A DNA stretch of 52,495 nucleotides from assembly GCA_018261735.1 (NCBI GenBank), contig JAGTRM010000029.1:1-52495 (forward strand). The letters run 5' to 3'. The position numbers and the translations under genes were made by a program. This document shows positions 52,358-52,495 of the stretch, one piece after another (position 1 is the stretch's first letter; each line of letters begins with the position of its first letter). The notes under the pieces are model-generated. The model was not told the origin of the DNA. It did not search any database and saw only the letters and a list, made by a program, of their open reading frames with translations. The DNA is from Pseudomonadota bacterium. Its GTDB lineage: Bacteria; Pseudomonadota; Gammaproteobacteria; Burkholderiales; Chitinibacteraceae.

Positions 52358-52495
52358 ATGAAAATTATCGACGCAAAAGTGATTGTCTGTTGTCCGGGCC
52401 GCAACTTCGTGACCTTGAAGATCACGACCGATGACGGCGTGACCGGTCTGGGCGATGCCACGCTGAACGGGCGCGAGCTGTCGGTGGCTTCCTAC
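52358..52495 (+). CDS. manD: D-mannonate dehydratase (ManD/RspA type), 3' end outside window
   Basis: The first 46 residues are in the window. They read as the N-terminal cap of the ManD/RspA branch of the enolase superfamily ([35 protein letters not shown]). This enzyme dehydrates D-mannonate to 2-keto-3-deoxygluconate in the glucuronate pathway. TTGGAGAAGAG precedes the ATG. The metal-binding barrel is not in view, so low-activity or other-acid members cannot be excluded. It fits the uronate theme of the window. Confidence 0.88.
   Translation, partial: MKIIDAKVIVCCPGRNFVTLKITTDDGVTGLGDATLNGRELSVASY

Overview
The window is a GC-rich bacterial chromosome segment. Its gene families (DctB/DctD with DctA, class I fumarase, ETF plus ETF-QO, a split Aas/LplT pair, XylR, TRAP transporters) point to a betaproteobacterium, but no rRNA or other taxonomic marker is present and the placement is an inference. 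Nearly every gene is a recognisable metabolic, transport or regulatory gene. I see no rRNA, tRNA, CRISPR array, phage or intact insertion sequence.

Layout. (1) 1-11.3 kb is a C4-dicarboxylate/aspartate module. The sensor kinase-regulator pair DctB/DctD, a class I fumarase, the DctA carrier and aspartate ammonia-lyase lie on the minus strand, followed by a chemoreceptor and a divergent periplasmic asparaginase. Two nearly identical sigma-54 promoters, one before aspA and one before the asparaginase, suggest a DctD regulon that takes asparagine to aspartate to fumarate to malate. (2) 11.3-18.3 kb holds an XRE-type regulator with its own operator, a YebB-like papain-fold protein, a two-gene lysophospholipid recycling unit, otsB, and a decayed 3' end of otsA. 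(3) 18.3-25.6 kb is a xylo-oligosaccharide locus: XylR, a complete sugar ABC transporter, and a GH43 beta-xylosidase. (4) 25.6-41.4 kb is a large uronate/glycoside locus: two tandem LacI regulators, then GH105, KduI and an unrecognised 831-residue protein, then a TRAP transporter with GH31, glycerol dehydrogenase, DhaK and DhaL. (5) 41.4-46.8 kb is an electron-transfer module (ETF-QO, LysR, EtfB, EtfA, a ferredoxin-NADP reductase-like flavoprotein) with a 135-bp palindromic MITE-like repeat in it. (6) 46.9-50.5 kb is a pectin-oligomer locus: LacI, a TRAP binding protein without its membrane subunits, and oligogalacturonate lyase. (7) 50.6-52.5 kb holds a PepSY protein and a cytochrome b561, a stretch of decayed genes, and the start of a D-mannonate dehydratase.

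How the parts fit. The organism appears to live on plant cell-wall material. Xylo-oligomers are handled at 18-25 kb. Unsaturated and saturated uronates are handled by GH105, KduI, oligogalacturonate lyase and mannonate dehydratase, whose products converge on the 2-keto-3-deoxygluconate route. C4 acids and asparagine/aspartate are handled at the left end. The least ordinary part is the operon at 33-41.3 kb, which joins a TRAP importer for acids to an alpha-glycosidase and to enzymes that consume glycerol or dihydroxyacetone. It may be an uncharacterised pathway for an anionic alpha-glycosylglycerol. The unrecognised 831-residue protein in the GH105/KduI operon is the other prime candidate for new biology.
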